A stretch of DNA of 64,000 nucleotides from Lonepinella koalarum (GCA_030525745.1 JAUNED010000006.1:29340-93339); one strand, 5' to 3'; numbered from the stretch's first letter, positions 49,136-60,302 are shown. Notes: a model not told the origin generated them from the sequence alone. Made by a program: numbers and translations.

Positions 49136-49693
49136 CTATTTCAATAAACCTTCAACTAGCCCAATCACATCTTTGACTTGGTTATCGGATAATTTGCCTT
49201 CTGCCACAAACTGCACTTTTCCTTTTTTATCCAACACAATAATGGCACTCTCTTTTTCTTTCAAAGCCCAAGCATTTTTGACCGCACTTTTCTGGTCTAA
49301 CACCACTTGGCTGTGTGGATTTGCTTTCTTGCCGTCTTCCGTGCTGCTTTTGACAAACACACCTGTCGCAATCACCGCATCATCGGCATTCACAATAGTA
49401 GTAGTTTGGTATTTATTTCGATCAAAGTTTGCCGTTTTAATGGCTGCCATCAACGCATCATTTTTCTCTTTTACCGCACTTCTGCCGGCGAAATGATGAA
49501 TAATCCGGACTTTTCCCGTAAGCTGTGAAGACTGCCAAGATTGATATTGCACATTGTCGCCGTCCAATTTCAGTTCGCCGTCTTGGTTTACGGCTACCGC
49601 CGGTAAGTTATTGTTAATTTGTAAATTATGTGCTGCACCGTTAAAAGAGAATGCCACTAATGATAGTCCCAATAAGAGATTGATTTTATTCAT
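49136..49693 (-). CDS. ytfJ: YtfJ-family periplasmic protein
   Basis: This 185-residue exported protein has a signal peptide ending FNGAAH, as in E. coli YtfJ (184). Conserved stretches are LTGKVRIIHHFAGRSAVKEKN, YQTTTIVNADDAVIATG and SAIIVLDKKGKVQFV. The fold is thioredoxin-like, but no CxxC pair is present, so a redox role is unlikely. Function is unknown. Start 49693 follows Shine-Dalgarno AAAGGAC. It contains two USS copies (49281, 49473) in coding sequence. Confidence 0.88.
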   Translation of the reverse strand: MNKINLLLGLSLVAFSFNGAAHNLQINNNLPAVAVNQDGELKLDGDNVQYQSWQSSQLTGKVRIIHHFAGRSAVKEKNDALMAAIKTANFDRNKYQTTTIVNADDAVIATGVFVKSSTEDGKKANPHSQVVLDQKSAVKNAWALKEKESAIIVLDKKGKVQFVAEGKLSDNQVKDVIGLVEGLLK

Positions 49694-49862
49694 TACTTTG
49701 TCCTTTAAAGTTATTTTCGATAAAAATGACACTCATTTTACCCCAAATTATCAAAAAATATACCTAAAACTAGGGTATGCTGATAATTCAAATAAACCCT
49801 AAACACATTTTGGGAAAAAACAAATTTTGCTATAATCACAGTATTCAATTTAAGGAGAAACT

Positions 49863-50195
49863 ATGGAACAACAGCTAAATTGCCCACAATGTCAGGGCGA
49901 ATATGTTTATCACGACAGCATCAATTTTGTTTGCCCTGATTGCGGTAATGAATGGTCCGACGAAGAAAATCAAGAGGAAACAGGAAAAATCTGGAAAGAC
50001 AGTAACGGCAATATCTTACAAGATGGCGATGATGTCATTTTAATCAAAGATCTCAAAGTTAAAGGCTCTTCTCTTGTGTTGAAAAAAGGTACAAAAGCGA
50101 AAAATATCCGTCTTGTGGAAAGTGATCACGATGTGGATTGTAAAATTGACGGGCAACCTTTTTCTTTGAAATCGGCATTTTTGAAAAAGGCGTGA
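49863..50195 (+). CDS. yjdM: Zinc-ribbon protein YjdM (PhnA family)
   Basis: The 110-residue protein has an N-terminal zinc ribbon (CPQC at residues 8-11, CPDC at 24-27) and a C-terminal SH3-like PhnA domain ([21 protein letters not shown], then [11 protein letters not shown]). Despite the older name PhnA it is not a phosphonoacetate hydrolase in E. coli. Role unknown. Shine-Dalgarno AAGGAG precedes the start; a USS-pair terminator follows. Confidence 0.9.
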   Translation: MEQQLNCPQCQGEYVYHDSINFVCPDCGNEWSDEENQEETGKIWKDSNGNILQDGDDVILIKDLKVKGSSLVLKKGTKAKNIRLVESDHDVDCKIDGQPFSLKSAFLKKA

Positions 50196-50213
50196 TAGTA
50201 AAGTATGGAAGAT

Positions 50214-50256
50214 AAAAGTGCGGTTGAAAAAACAGTGAATTTTCACCGCACTTTTT
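50214..50256. terminator. Bidirectional USS-pair terminator between yjdM and dgt
   Basis: AAAAGTGCGGTTGAAAA and TTTTCACCGCACTTTT (perfect USS cores at 50216 and 50245) form a stem with A- and T-runs; the genes are convergent. Confidence 0.85.
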
Positions 50257-50259
50257 CTG

Positions 50260-51615
50260 TTACAATTGCTGGTACAATTTCAAGGCATAAGCATCAGACA
50301 TACCGGCCATATAATCGCAAATAATTCGCTTTTTACCGTTTTCAGGCGCATTTTTCCAACGATTAACCGTATTTCTTGGAAGTAACCGTTCAGGATCACT
50401 TTCAAAAATTTGAAACATTTCCGTTAAAATCCGCTGACCTTTGTATTCGATACGTTGGGTTTCCACATCTCGAATCACATATTTAAAGACAAAGTCCTTA
50501 AAAATATTCAATACCGCTTCTACTTCAGGCGGTAATTCGGCGTTGTAACGCAATAGTGGCTCAGTAAAATCATCGGTGATTTTCCAACGCACTGCAGTGA
50601 TGAAGTAATTCACCAGCGCACCAATGGCATTTTTCCGTTCATAATGTTGTTCGGAAAAGAGCTTTTCCGTCAGTTTATCGGCATTTTTTCTTGCCCAATC
50701 GGAAGGACTGTTTTTCAATTGTTCCAACGCAATTTGCCACAAATGGCGAGGCACTAACCCGACAACAATGGCATCTTCCAAATCATGAACACCATAAGCA
50801 ATGTCGTCTGCCAGCTCCATAATACTGCAATCCAAAGATTTAAATTTCGTTTTTAAACTTTCATCATTATGTGACCGCACTTTCCGCAATGTGCCGAACA
50901 ATAATCGGTCTTTCTCTGATAAAGGCGCAAGTAGCCAATCAAACATGGGAAGATCCTCTCGAAACAAACCTTTTCCCGGTCGCCAGTCAATAGCACGTAA
51001 AGAATGTTTATCGATGGTTTGAGGCAATACTAATTCGGCATATTGGGGGGAAGTGCGGTCTAAAATCGAGGGATATTTGACCACACCTAAAATCGTACGG
51101 CGAGTTAAATTCATTCCGGCATTCTGGGTGTAAGGCTCCAATTTAGTCAGTAAACGGAAAGTTTGTGCATTGCCTTCAAAACCACCGTTATTTCTCATCA
51201 TACAATTTAATGCCGTTTCACCACCGTGGCCAAAAGGCGGATGACCAATATCGTGGGCAAAACACAAACTTTCTATCAGATCTGCCGTTGGCAATAAAGG
51301 CTTAAGATTTTTTTGCAAATCACTTTTTTCTAAACCCAGTTGAACTGAAAGTGCGGTGAAAGCATCAACAAATTTAAGCTGCGAAACCAAACTGCTACCA
51401 ATTTGTGCCACTTCTAAAGAATGTGTCAAACGGGTGCGGAAAAAATCATTTTCTCCTACGGCGTGAATTTGCGTTTTGGCTTGTAAACAACGAAACGCTG
51501 CACTGTGTAAAATTCTTGCCCGATCTCGCCGAAAAGGAGGACGATTATCCTTTTCTCGGGGTGGATCGGGAATAAATCGTTCTAACCATTTTTCATCTAA
51601 TTGATTTTTCGACAT
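50260..51615 (-). CDS. dgt: dGTP triphosphohydrolase-like HD protein
   Basis: The 451-residue HD-domain nucleotide hydrolase probably cleaves a dNTP to nucleoside and triphosphate. Metal-binding signature: [12 protein letters not shown] (His of H...HD), [15 protein letters not shown] (HD), and a later Asp in [16 protein letters not shown]. It is shorter than E. coli Dgt (505), like many dGTPase-like proteins, so dGTP specificity is not certain. [10 protein letters not shown] at 51615 follows the yohK stop by 1 nt (TAATATG), which points to coupling. Confidence 0.85.
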   Translation of the reverse strand: MSKNQLDEKWLERFIPDPPREKDNRPPFRRDRARILHSAAFRCLQAKTQIHAVGENDFFRTRLTHSLEVAQIGSSLVSQLKFVDAFTALSVQLGLEKSDLQKNLKPLLPTADLIESLCFAHDIGHPPFGHGGETALNCMMRNNGGFEGNAQTFRLLTKLEPYTQNAGMNLTRRTILGVVKYPSILDRTSPQYAELVLPQTIDKHSLRAIDWRPGKGLFREDLPMFDWLLAPLSEKDRLLFGTLRKVRSHNDESLKTKFKSLDCSIMELADDIAYGVHDLEDAIVVGLVPRHLWQIALEQLKNSPSDWARKNADKLTEKLFSEQHYERKNAIGALVNYFITAVRWKITDDFTEPLLRYNAELPPEVEAVLNIFKDFVFKYVIRDVETQRIEYKGQRILTEMFQIFESDPERLLPRNTVNRWKNAPENGKKRIICDYMAGMSDAYALKLYQQL

Positions 51616-51616
51616 A

Positions 51617-52300
51617 TTATGCCACCATATAGAGAAGTTTAAATACCAAAGGAGCAAGAACGGAACTGATAATCCCACACAATACAAGGGAAATTGAACT
51701 GTAGGTTCCAGCCTTTCTATCCTGTTCCATCACACTGACCGTGCCGAGTGCATGAGATACAGCACCGATTGCCAACCCCATACTTTCCGAACGTTTTAAT
51801 CCAATTTTTTTTAAAATAATATAGCCTAATAATGAGCCTTGTAATCCGGCCAAAATCACACCAATAGCCGCAACAGCCGGCACACCACCGAGATTTTCCG
51901 ACATGGCCATAGCAATCGGCGTTGTTACCGATTTTGAGATAACCGTTGCCACTATCTTGGGATTTGCGCCTAGCCACAATGCCAAACCGGCCCCACTCGC
52001 CATGGCAAAAAAAGACGTGAGTGTCGTCATCAATAAAATACTTTTCCAATAAGCGGCAATGGGGCGAAGTTGTTCATACAAAGGCAACGCTAAGGCGACC
52101 ACACTCAAACCAAGCAAATTAGTCAAGGGCGTATTGCCGGTCATATAATCCACATAAGGAATCTTGCCCAGTAATACCACTAAAATCAACAGCAATACCG
52201 TTAAAATAAAGGTGTTTAATAAGACTGATTTCAGGCGTTTACTGATTTGCATTGCGATAAAAAACACCGCCAGAGTTAAAATAGAATATAAATAAATCAT
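51617..52300 (-). CDS. yohK: LrgB/CidB-family membrane protein (YohK type)
   Basis: The 227-residue inner-membrane protein has seven to eight hydrophobic segments and LrgB-family motifs: [19 protein letters not shown] and [16 protein letters not shown] (about residue 190). LrgA/LrgB-type pairs are implicated in holin-like control of murein hydrolases or in export of small metabolites. Its ATG overlaps the end of yohJ by 4 bp (ATGA). Confidence 0.88.
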   Translation of the reverse strand: MIYLYSILTLAVFFIAMQISKRLKSVLLNTFILTVLLLILVVLLGKIPYVDYMTGNTPLTNLLGLSVVALALPLYEQLRPIAAYWKSILLMTTLTSFFAMASGAGLALWLGANPKIVATVISKSVTTPIAMAMSENLGGVPAVAAIGVILAGLQGSLLGYIILKKIGLKRSESMGLAIGAVSHALGTVSVMEQDRKAGTYSSISLVLCGIISSVLAPLVFKLLYMVA

Positions 52301-52716
52301 TTTACCGCCTCTGCTTTAACACGTTTTTTCAAGACCTTTTTACGCAAACGGGTAAAAGAACGCAACGAAAACAAATAATCCGCTAATATGCCTCCCAAAA
52401 CCAGCGCAGTTAAGGTGCTGATAATATTGGGAATGACTAAGGCTTGAGCCTGTGAAAGCAGCAAATCCGCATATTCAATAATACCGACACTAATGGGGGC
52501 AAACAGCACGGCCATATAACGGTTAAGCAAACTTGCACCGCAGTAAATCCAATCCAGTTTTATGAGTTGAGTTGTCAATCCTACAAACAACACCAACAAC
52601 CCGAAAATGCTCGCCGGAATGCCTACAGGGAACAGTGTGGCCAACCTTTCGCCAATATAAAGCATGGCATATAGCAAGATAAAAGAACGCAAATATAAAA
52701 GGGTTTTGTATAACAT
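52297..52716 (-). CDS. yohJ: LrgA/CidA-family holin-like protein (YohJ type)
   Basis: The 139-residue protein has four hydrophobic segments and a basic C-terminal tail (RLRKKVLKKRVK). The family stretch is LFPVGIPASIFGLLVLFVGL (about residues 28-47). It is the partner of the downstream YohK. The start at MLYKTLLY is used; the frame open to 52827 overlaps the divergent nuclease gene. A USS (52734) lies just before the start. Confidence 0.87.
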   Translation of the reverse strand: MLYKTLLYLRSFILLYAMLYIGERLATLFPVGIPASIFGLLVLFVGLTTQLIKLDWIYCGASLLNRYMAVLFAPISVGIIEYADLLLSQAQALVIPNIISTLTALVLGGILADYLFSLRSFTRLRKKVLKKRVKAEAVK

Positions 52717-52817
52717 AATCCAATTTCCAATAAAAGTGCGGTTAATTTTACGCTTATTTTTCCATTTTGGGGATTTTTCAGTAAAATATCTGCAATTAAT
52801 TTTATGTTGAGACTGAA

Positions 52818-53321
52818 ATGAAACCACTTTCTACTTTTTTAGCCAAAACTTGTGTTATTTTCACCGCACTTTTGGTTTCAATTTCCGGCTTTTCTGCCAA
52901 TGATCGGCAAATTGATTGTTATGTGGTCAGCATTAATGACGGTGATACCTTCACTTGCCTGTGGGAAAATAACAAACAATTGAAAGTCCGCTTGCAAGAA
53001 ATCGACGCACCTGAAAAATCCCAAGCTTTTGGCCATCGTGCCAGACAAACACTAGCACAGTTTGTACATAAGCAAGACGTGAGATTACAAATTTCAGGCT
53101 ATGATCGCTACCAACGCATTTTAGCAACAGTCTATGTACAAAACCAAAACATCAATCTGAAAATGGTGCAACTAGGCATGGCATGGGCATACGACCAATA
53201 TGTACAAAATCCTGTCTATCTTCAAGCACAACAAAATGCACAACGGCAAAAAATCGGCTTATGGCAAGATCCTAATGCTATTCCGCCAAGCGAATTCCGC
53301 CATCATCAACGAGGAAATTAA
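52818..53321 (+). CDS. Secreted thermonuclease-family (SNase) protein
   Basis: The 167-residue staphylococcal-nuclease-like protein has a Sec signal peptide (cleavage near ISGFSA, residue 27). The SNase fold residues are visible: INDGDTFTC, the catalytic VRLQEIDAPE (Arg and Glu) and the second Arg in DRYQRILATVYV, plus GMAWAYDQY and IGLWQDP. It probably degrades DNA or RNA in the periplasm. A link to uptake of DNA is speculative. It is divergent from yohJ and followed closely by csdA. Confidence 0.88.
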   Translation: MKPLSTFLAKTCVIFTALLVSISGFSANDRQIDCYVVSINDGDTFTCLWENNKQLKVRLQEIDAPEKSQAFGHRARQTLAQFVHKQDVRLQISGYDRYQRILATVYVQNQNINLKMVQLGMAWAYDQYVQNPVYLQAQQNAQRQKIGLWQDPNAIPPSEFRHHQRGN

Positions 53322-53322
53322 T

Positions 53323-54522
53323 ATGTTTAATGCACAGCAATTTCGTGCCGATTTTCCTTTTTTTAAGGTTAGCCAAGAACTTGTTTACTTAGATAATGCA
53401 GCCACCACACTCAAACCACAATGTTTGATTGATATAACAGCTGAATTTTACGCTTCTGCCGGATCAGTACATCGCAGTCAATATGATGAAAAACATACCG
53501 CACTTTATGAACAAGCCCGTCGTCGGGTCAAAAAACTGATCAATGCCGAAAGTGAGCAAGCGGTGATTTGGACAAGTGGTACAACCCATGCTGTCAATTT
53601 AGTCGCAAACGGCTTATTACCACAACTCAAGGCAGGTGATGAAATCATCATTAGCGAAGCCGATCATCATGCCAATTTTGTTACTTGGGCAGAAACAGCT
53701 AAAAAGTGCGGTGCAAAATTACACATCCTACCCATTTCCAATAATTGGCTGATTGATGTAAACCAATTACTCGCCCTTTTAAATGAGCGAACAGCATTAG
53801 TAGCATTAAATTTTGTATCTAATGTAACGGGAACAGAACAGCCTGTTGCACACTTAATTTCTTTAATACGTCAATATAGCAATGCATTGGTATTTGTAGA
53901 TGCGGCACAGGCTATCAGCCATTTTAACGTCGATTTACAAGCCTTAGATGCAGATTTTCTTGCATTTTCCGCACACAAAATCTACGGGCCAAACGGCATT
54001 GGTGTTTTAACTGGCAAACTGACCGCACTTGAACAATTACAACCGTTATTTTACGGCGGTAAAATGGTGGAAAAAGTCTCTAAAGAGCGCATTATATTCG
54101 CCGAATTACCCTATCGTTTAGAAGCCGGCACCCCCAATATCGCAGGTGTCATTGGATTTAACGCCGTATTGGGTTGGTTGGAAAATTGGGATATAGTGGA
54201 AGCCGAACAATACACGCTTTCTCTCTCAGAACAAGCCAAAGTGCGGTTAAAAAATTACCCGAATTGCCGCTTATTTAATGCACCACACCCCAGCACGATA
54301 TTGAGTTTTGTGTTTGATGGCATTGACAGCTCAGATATTGCCACCTTGTTAGCCGAACAACATATTGCTATTCGTACCGGCGTACATTGTGCTCAACCTT
54401 ATTTGGCAAGGCTTAAGCAATCATCCACCTTACGATTAAGTTTCGCTCCCTATAATACAATAGGAGAAGTTGAGATATTTTTTAACGCACTGGAACGTAG
54501 CTTGGCTATATTGGAGGAATAA
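53323..54522 (+). CDS. csdA: Cysteine desulfurase CsdA
   Basis: This class V aminotransferase-fold PLP enzyme (399 residues) removes sulfur from cysteine and hands it to CsdE. Conserved parts are VYLDNAATTLKPQ, SEADHHANFVTW, VDAAQAISHF, the PLP-lysine in LAFSAHKIYGPNG (about residue 223) and the sulfur-carrying cysteine in RTGVHCAQP (about residue 356). Start 53323 with Shine-Dalgarno GAGGAAA; the frame open to 53200 overlaps the nuclease gene. E. coli CsdA-CsdE feed TcdA for ct6A tRNA. Confidence 0.9.
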   Translation: MFNAQQFRADFPFFKVSQELVYLDNAATTLKPQCLIDITAEFYASAGSVHRSQYDEKHTALYEQARRRVKKLINAESEQAVIWTSGTTHAVNLVANGLLPQLKAGDEIIISEADHHANFVTWAETAKKCGAKLHILPISNNWLIDVNQLLALLNERTALVALNFVSNVTGTEQPVAHLISLIRQYSNALVFVDAAQAISHFNVDLQALDADFLAFSAHKIYGPNGIGVLTGKLTALEQLQPLFYGGKMVEKVSKERIIFAELPYRLEAGTPNIAGVIGFNAVLGWLENWDIVEAEQYTLSLSEQAKVRLKNYPNCRLFNAPHPSTILSFVFDGIDSSDIATLLAEQHIAIRTGVHCAQPYLARLKQSSTLRLSFAPYNTIGEVEIFFNALERSLAILEE

Positions 54523-54696
54523 TGCTCATCGAACAAATCAAACAAGCCCAACACTGGGAAGATCGATATCGCTTACTCATTCAAGGCGGAAAACAAATTC
54601 CCACACCGAATGAAAGCGAACTCACCGATTGGATAGCTATTCAAGGCTGTGAGGCTGGACTTTGGGTAAAAATCTCTCTAAACACTGACCGCACTT
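53497..54696. repeat. Cluster of five USS copies in csdA-csdE
   Basis: Perfect cores at 53497, 53704, 54022, 54239 and 54688: five in 1.2 kb of coding sequence, about four times the window average. Orientation is mixed. Confidence 0.85.
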
Positions 54697-54902
54697 TGGC
54701 CTTTCAGGCTTACAGTGAAGCCCGTATTATCAATGGATTATTACAAGTATTAACGGAAGCATTAAAGGGAAAAACACCTGAGCAAATTCAATCTTTTAGT
54801 ATTAGCTGTATTTTCAACGAACTAGGCATCGCACAACGCCTCAGTAATACCCGATTAAACGGCTTAAAACAAATTGAAATGCTAATCAAGCAATTGATTT
54901 AA
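54522..54902 (+). CDS. csdE: Sulfur acceptor CsdE (SufE family)
   Basis: The 126-residue SufE-like protein activates CsdA and accepts its persulfide on the cysteine in IQGCEAGLW (about residue 45). It has [16 protein letters not shown] as in CsdE and SufE. It is shorter than E. coli CsdE (147), mostly at the ends. The ATG shares one base with the csdA stop (TAATG). CsdE rather than SufE is favoured by the csdA partner and the absence of other suf genes nearby. Confidence 0.88.
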   Translation: MLIEQIKQAQHWEDRYRLLIQGGKQIPTPNESELTDWIAIQGCEAGLWVKISLNTDRTLAFQAYSEARIINGLLQVLTEALKGKTPEQIQSFSISCIFNELGIAQRLSNTRLNGLKQIEMLIKQLI

Positions 54903-55021
54903 TACTGCTTTATTGTATTTTCCGATGTTTAAAAATATGGCTAAAACATAATACCAATAGACACAATCATCAAAATAACCGAAAATACCCACAATTTTTT
55001 AACACAAATACAAACAATATC

Positions 55022-56602
55022 ATGACTTACCCTCAAGAAGTAAACAAACGTCGCACTTTTGCGATTATTTCTCACCCTGACGCCGGTAAAACCACCATCA
55101 CGGAAAAGGTGCTTTTATATGGAAATGCCATTCAAACAGCCGGTTCTGTAAAAGGCAAAGGGTCGCAAGCTCACGCTAAATCCGACTGGATGGAAATGGA
55201 AAAACAACGTGGGATTTCTATTACCACTTCTGTAATGCAATTCCCATATAATGATTGTTTAGTCAATTTATTAGATACTCCGGGACATGAAGATTTCTCC
55301 GAAGATACTTACCGCACTTTAACTGCTGTAGATAGTTGTTTAATGGTTATCGACTCTGCCAAAGGGGTTGAGGAACGTACCATTAAATTAATGGAAGTTA
55401 CCCGTCTTCGTGACACGCCGATTATCACCTTCATGAACAAACTTGACCGCGATATTCGTGACCCAATGGAATTATTGGATGAAGTAGAAAGCGTATTAAA
55501 AATCAACTGTGCGCCTATTACTTGGCCGATTGGTTGCGGTAAATTGTTCAAAGGAGTTTATCATTTATATAAAGATGAAACCTATTTATACCAAAGCGGA
55601 CAGGGTTCTATCATTCAAGAAGTGCGTATCGTCAAAGGTTTAAACAGTCCGGAATTAGACGCTGCAGTAGGTGACGATTTAGCTCAACAATTACGCGATG
55701 AATTGGAATTAGTACAGGGTGCCAGCCACGAATTCGATCACCAAGCATTTATCAAAGGCGAATTAACACCTGTCTTTTTCGGAACAGCATTGGGTAATTT
55801 CGGCGTAGATCATTTCTTAGACGGATTAACCCAATGGGCCCCGGCACCACAAGCTCGCCAAGCCGATAATCGTTTAGTGGAAAGTGCGGAAGAAAAATTC
55901 AGTGGTTTTGTGTTTAAAATTCAAGCCAATATGGATCCAAAACACCGTGACCGTGTGGCATTTATGCGAATTGTCTCCGGTAAATATGAGAAAGGTATGA
56001 AACTCAAACACGTTCGCATTGGTAAAGATGTGGTGATTTCAGATGCTCTGACCTTTATGGCTGGCGACCGTAGTCACGCAGAAGAAGCCTACGCCGGCGA
56101 TATTATCGGTTTGCATAATCATGGCACAATCCAAATTGGCGATACCTTCACACAGGGCGAAGATCTGAAATTTACCGGTATTCCAAACTTTGCCCCGGAG
56201 CTGTTCCGCCGTATTCGCTTAAAAGATCCGCTAAAGCAAAAACAATTGTTAAAAGGCTTGGTGCAACTTTCGGAAGAAGGTGCAGTGCAGGTTTTCCGAC
56301 CTTTACAAAACAATGATTTAATTGTTGGAGCGGTTGGCGTTCTCCAGTTTGATGTGGTTGTTTCTCGATTAAAAACCGAATATAACGTGGAAGCTATTTA
56401 TGAAACCGTCAATGTAGCTACTGCCCGTTGGGTAGAATGTACAGATGTAAAAAAATTCGAAGAATTTAAACGCAAAAACGAGCAAAATCTAGCCCTCGAC
56501 GGTGGCGATAATTTAACCTACATTGCTCCAACTATGGTCAATTTAAACTTAGCTCAAGAACGCTATCCTGATGTGACCTTCTTTAAAACAAGGGAACATT
56601 AA
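55022..56602 (+). CDS. prfC: Peptide chain release factor 3
   Basis: RF3 is the GTPase that recycles RF1/RF2 from the ribosome after peptide release. 526 residues, near E. coli RF3 (529). GTPase motifs are [14 protein letters not shown] (G1), [11 protein letters not shown] (G3) and FMNKLDRD (G4), and the protein has RF3-type domains II and III ([29 protein letters not shown]). It is separated from csdE by a 119-bp A/T-rich gap. Confidence 0.96.
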   Translation: MTYPQEVNKRRTFAIISHPDAGKTTITEKVLLYGNAIQTAGSVKGKGSQAHAKSDWMEMEKQRGISITTSVMQFPYNDCLVNLLDTPGHEDFSEDTYRTLTAVDSCLMVIDSAKGVEERTIKLMEVTRLRDTPIITFMNKLDRDIRDPMELLDEVESVLKINCAPITWPIGCGKLFKGVYHLYKDETYLYQSGQGSIIQEVRIVKGLNSPELDAAVGDDLAQQLRDELELVQGASHEFDHQAFIKGELTPVFFGTALGNFGVDHFLDGLTQWAPAPQARQADNRLVESAEEKFSGFVFKIQANMDPKHRDRVAFMRIVSGKYEKGMKLKHVRIGKDVVISDALTFMAGDRSHAEEAYAGDIIGLHNHGTIQIGDTFTQGEDLKFTGIPNFAPELFRRIRLKDPLKQKQLLKGLVQLSEEGAVQVFRPLQNNDLIVGAVGVLQFDVVVSRLKTEYNVEAIYETVNVATARWVECTDVKKFEEFKRKNEQNLALDGGDNLTYIAPTMVNLNLAQERYPDVTFFKTREH

Positions 56603-56681
56603 CACGGGTTAAAGCAAGCCTCCTTTCATTAACATAGAGGCTGAATTAAGCCAAAGTGCGGTGAAAATTTACTGAGTTTTA

Positions 56682-56749
56682 TGATATAGATCAGCAATTT
56701 TGCCGCAAATCCGCTTTGACTATTGTGACAATATTTTTACACATATAAA
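56682..56749 (+). promoter_or_regulatory. Candidate FNR/CRP-like site and -10 region of arcA
   Basis: TGATATAGATCA (56682-56693) is a palindrome of the FNR/CRP kind. A possible -10 TATAAA lies at 56744-56749; no well spaced -35 is evident (TTGTGA at 56723 is 15 bp away). E. coli arcA is FNR-controlled, which is why the site is noted. Weak. Confidence 0.4.
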
Positions 56750-56788
56750 ATCCCTGTTTAGATAACTGAATTTACCTAAGGATAAAAA

Positions 56789-57496
56789 ATGGCAACGCCC
56801 AAAATTTTGATTGTCGAAGATGAAACTATTACAAGAAATACACTAAAAAGTATTTTTGAAGCGGAAGGTTATGAAGTATTTGAAGCTATTGACGGCAATC
56901 AAATGCATCTTATTTTTGCTTCTCAACAAATCAATTTAGTGGTAATGGATATTAATTTACCGGGCAAAAACGGACTAATGTTAGCCCGTGAATTACGAGA
57001 AAAAGCCAATACCGCATTAATGTTTTTAACCGGCCGCGATAATGAAATTGATAAAATTTTAGGTCTGGAAATCGGTGCTGACGACTATATCACCAAACCC
57101 TTTAATCCTCGAGAATTGACAATTCGTGCCAGAAATCTACTACAACGTACAATGAATGATATGAGAGAAGCAACGCCTGCTATCGAACATTATCGTTTCA
57201 ACGGTTGGATATTGGATTTAAATACCCATCATTTAATCAATCCGGAAGGCGAAGAATTTAAACTACCTCGTAGTGAATTTCGTGCAATGCTACATTTCTG
57301 TGAAAATCCGGGTAAAATTCAAACCCGTGAAGAATTACTGCGTAAAATGACCGGACGTGCGTTAAAACCAAACGATCGCACGGTAGATGTGACTATCCGT
57401 CGTATTCGTAAACATTTTGAAGACCACCCTACAACCCCTGAAATTATCTCAACCATCCATGGCGAAGGTTATCGATTTTGTGGGGAAATTGAATAA
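56789..57496 (+). CDS. arcA: Aerobic respiration response regulator ArcA
   Basis: ArcA is the OmpR-type response regulator of the ArcBA system, which represses aerobic respiration genes when the quinone pool is reduced. 235 residues. The receiver domain has the phosphorylated Asp54 ([12 protein letters not shown]) and Lys in [12 protein letters not shown]. The winged-helix domain is almost identical to E. coli ArcA ([34 protein letters not shown]). arcB is not in the window. A USS lies about 130 bp upstream and a USS-pair terminator downstream. Confidence 0.97.
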   Translation: MATPKILIVEDETITRNTLKSIFEAEGYEVFEAIDGNQMHLIFASQQINLVVMDINLPGKNGLMLARELREKANTALMFLTGRDNEIDKILGLEIGADDYITKPFNPRELTIRARNLLQRTMNDMREATPAIEHYRFNGWILDLNTHHLINPEGEEFKLPRSEFRAMLHFCENPGKIQTREELLRKMTGRALKPNDRTVDVTIRRIRKHFEDHPTTPEIISTIHGEGYRFCGEIE

Positions 57497-57511
57497 ATTT
57501 TTCTTTTCCAA

Positions 57512-57553
57512 AAAAGTGCGGTGAAAAAGACAAGATTTTTTCACCGCACTTTT
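57512..57553 (+). terminator. USS-pair terminator after arcA
   Basis: AAAAAAGTGCGGTGAAAAA and TTTTTTCACCGCACTTTTT (cores at 57514 and 57543): a near-perfect long stem with a T-run. Confidence 0.88.
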
Positions 57554-57598
57554 TGTTCATCTCCACTATTAAATTTTCTACAGAAATCAAGCTTTTTA

Positions 57599-57607
57599 TG
57601 CTATAAT
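57599..57607 (+). promoter_or_regulatory. Extended -10 promoter of gyrA
   Basis: TGCTATAAT (57599-57607) is a perfect extended -10 (TGnTATAAT). There is no good -35, as expected for this class. The start would be near 57614, about 30 nt before the gyrA ATG. Confidence 0.75.
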
Positions 57608-57643
57608 TCCGTCAATTTTTATACCCTAATTAGGAAATCTTAA

Positions 57644-60283
57644 ATGTCTGAATTTGTTCAAGATATTACACCTGTCAGCATTGAAGAGGAACTAAAATCC
57701 TCTTATCTCGATTATGCAATGTCTGTTATTGTCGGCCGTGCATTACCTGATGTTCGTGACGGTTTAAAACCGGTACATCGCCGTGTGTTGTTCTCTATGG
57801 ACCAAAGCGGTAATACACATAATAAATCCTATGTAAAATCCGCTCGTGTGGTAGGAGACGTTATCGGTAAATACCACCCTCACGGTGACAGTGCGGTGTA
57901 CGATACTATCGTGCGTATGGCACAGCCTTTCTCCCTGCGTTATATGTTGGTAGACGGTCAAGGTAACTTTGGTTCTATCGATGGCGATGCCCCTGCAGCA
58001 ATGCGTTACACCGAAGTGCGTATGCAGAAAATCACACAAGAACTTTTGACCGATCTTGATAAAGAAACCGTAGATTTCTCGCCGAACTATGACGGCAAAG
58101 AAATGATCCCTGATGTGTTACCAACCAAAATTCCGGCGTTATTGGTCAATGGCTCTTCCGGTATTGCCGTAGGTATGGCAACCAATATTCCGCCGCATAA
58201 TTTGGGCGAAGTAATGGATGGCTGTCTTGCTTATATCGATAACGAAGACATTAGTATTGATGAATTAATGCAATTTATTCCGGGGCCGGATTTCCCTACT
58301 GCCGCCTTAATCAATGGTCGCCGTGGTATTGAAGAAGCCTATAAGACCGGACGTGGTAAAGTCTATGTCCGTGCTAAAGCGACAGTAGAAACCAATGACA
58401 AAGGTCGAGAACAAATCGTTATCACAGAAATTCCATACCAAGTCAATAAAGCCAAATTGGTAGAAAAAATCGGCGAATTAATCCGTGAGAAAAAAATTGA
58501 AGGTATTGCCGGTGTATTGGATTTATCCAATAAAGAAGGGATCCGCCTTGAAATTGATATTAAACGTGATGCAGTCGGCGAAGTGGTATTAAACCATTTA
58601 TATGCATTAACCCAAATGCAAGTCACTTTTGGTATTAATATGGTGGCCTTGGATCAAGGACAGCCACGCTTATTCAACTTGAAACAAATCATCGAAGCCT
58701 TTGTAAAACACCGCCGTGAAGTAGTCACACGTCGTACCGTATTTGAATTGCGCAAGGCTCGTGAGCGTGCTCATATTTTGGAAGGTTTAGCTATTGCACT
58801 TGCCAATATCGATCCTGTAATTAATTTGATTCGTGCCTCAAAAACAGCAGAAGAAGCGCGTGAAGGCTTATTGGCACAAGCTTGGCAATTAGGTAATGTA
58901 GCGCCAATGTTAGAAGCAGCAGGCGTTGATGCTTCCCGCCCCGATGATTTAGGTGCAGAATTCGGTGTGCGTGAAGGGCAATATTATTTATCCGATGCTC
59001 AAGCCCGTGCGATTTTAGAGTTACGCTTACACCGTTTAACCGGCTTGGAACATGAAAAAATTGTGGACGAATACAAAGAAATTTTGGTTCAAATCGGTGA
59101 GTTATTACATATTTTAAACAGTGCAGAACGCTTGCGTGAAGTGATTCGTGAAGAATTGGAATTAGTTAAAACCAACTTTAACGATGAACGCCGCACCGAA
59201 ATTACCGCTGCTTCAGGGGATATTAACTTGGAAGATTTAATCGCTCAAGAAGATGTTGTGGTCACACTTTCCCATGAAGGTTATGTTAAATATCAACCCT
59301 TAACCGATTACGAAGCCCAACGCCGTGGCGGTAAAGGCAAATCGGCAACCAAAATGAAAGAAGAAGATTTTATTGAGAAATTGTTAGTGGCTAACACCCA
59401 CGATACTATTCTTTGCTTCTCCAGTCGCGGGCGTTTATATTGGTTGAAAGTGTATCAGTTACCACAAGCCAGCCGTGGTGCAAGAGGTCGCCCGATTGTC
59501 AATATTTTACCTTTGGAAGAAAATGAACGTATTACTGCGATTTTGCCGGTAACAAGCTACGATGAAGACAAATTTGTGGTAATGGCCACCGCAGGCGGTA
59601 TTGTGAAGAAAACTGCACTCACCGAATTTAGTCGCCCTCGTTCTAACGGCATTATCGCGGTCAATCTGCGTGATGAAGACGAATTGATCGGTGTAGATAT
59701 TACAGACGGTTCCAACGAAATTATGCTATTCTCTTCCCAAGGTCGTGTGGTACGTTTTGCTGAATCTGCCGTGCGTGCAATGGGACGCACTGCAACCGGT
59801 GTACGTGGTATTAAACTTGCTTTAACCAATGATCTATCGGACGATGAAAGTGCGGTAGAAATTGAAGAGGTTTCTGATGAAAACGCCGAAGAAACTCTCG
59901 ATTTAAACATTGATAAAGTCGTATCATTGGTGATCCCAAAAAATGAAGGCGCGATTTTAACTGCCACTCAAAACGGCTATGGAAAACGCACCAGCTTAGC
60001 GGAATATCCAACCAAATCCCGTAACACCAAAGGCGTAATTTCTATTAAAGTGAGTGAACGCAACGGTAAAGTAGTTGCTGCTACCCAAGTAGAAGACAGT
60101 GATCAAATCATGCTCATTACCGATGCCGGTACATTGGTTCGTACTCGGGTGTCTGAAGTTAGTATCGTAGGCAGAAACACCCAAGGCGTTCGCTTAATTC
60201 GTACCTCCGAACAAGAACAGGTCGTCAGCCTCGAACGCATCGCCGAACCGGAAGAAGATGAAAATTCGGAAAGTGAGCTATAA
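57644..60283 (+). CDS. gyrA: DNA gyrase subunit A
   Basis: GyrA is the DNA cleavage/religation and wrapping subunit of gyrase (879 residues). The winged-helix start is [20 protein letters not shown], with the catalytic tyrosine Tyr122 in MRYTEVRM. The quinolone pocket Ser83 and Asp87 ([12 protein letters not shown]) is the usual susceptible state. The GyrA-box [10 protein letters not shown] is at about residue 560, the C-terminal beta-pinwheel follows, and the tail is acidic ([12 protein letters not shown]). It has its own extended -10 promoter and terminator. A single USS is at 59848. Confidence 0.98.
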   Translation: MSEFVQDITPVSIEEELKSSYLDYAMSVIVGRALPDVRDGLKPVHRRVLFSMDQSGNTHNKSYVKSARVVGDVIGKYHPHGDSAVYDTIVRMAQPFSLRYMLVDGQGNFGSIDGDAPAAMRYTEVRMQKITQELLTDLDKETVDFSPNYDGKEMIPDVLPTKIPALLVNGSSGIAVGMATNIPPHNLGEVMDGCLAYIDNEDISIDELMQFIPGPDFPTAALINGRRGIEEAYKTGRGKVYVRAKATVETNDKGREQIVITEIPYQVNKAKLVEKIGELIREKKIEGIAGVLDLSNKEGIRLEIDIKRDAVGEVVLNHLYALTQMQVTFGINMVALDQGQPRLFNLKQIIEAFVKHRREVVTRRTVFELRKARERAHILEGLAIALANIDPVINLIRASKTAEEAREGLLAQAWQLGNVAPMLEAAGVDASRPDDLGAEFGVREGQYYLSDAQARAILELRLHRLTGLEHEKIVDEYKEILVQIGELLHILNSAERLREVIREELELVKTNFNDERRTEITAASGDINLEDLIAQEDVVVTLSHEGYVKYQPLTDYEAQRRGGKGKSATKMKEEDFIEKLLVANTHDTILCFSSRGRLYWLKVYQLPQASRGARGRPIVNILPLEENERITAILPVTSYDEDKFVVMATAGGIVKKTALTEFSRPRSNGIIAVNLRDEDELIGVDITDGSNEIMLFSSQGRVVRFAESAVRAMGRTATGVRGIKLALTNDLSDDESAVEIEEVSDENAEETLDLNIDKVVSLVIPKNEGAILTATQNGYGKRTSLAEYPTKSRNTKGVISIKVSERNGKVVAATQVEDSDQIMLITDAGTLVRTRVSEVSIVGRNTQGVRLIRTSEQEQVVSLERIAEPEEDENSESEL

Positions 60284-60302
60284 ATTACAGAAGTTTAAAT
60301 AG

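Noticed and set aside
51617..52716. yohJ-yohK as a phage holin/lysis cassette
   Set aside because: They are the ordinary LrgA/LrgB-type chromosomal pair, with no endolysin or phage genes nearby.
57887..57904. Quinolone-resistance change in gyrA
   Set aside because: Ser83 and Asp87 are the usual susceptible residues.
59557..59967. 136-codon minus-strand frame inside gyrA, and similar long antisense frames in aceF, ydiJ and ptsI
   Set aside because: Opposite strongly conserved genes, Ser/Thr-rich low-complexity products and no ribosome-binding sites; they are shadows of codon usage.
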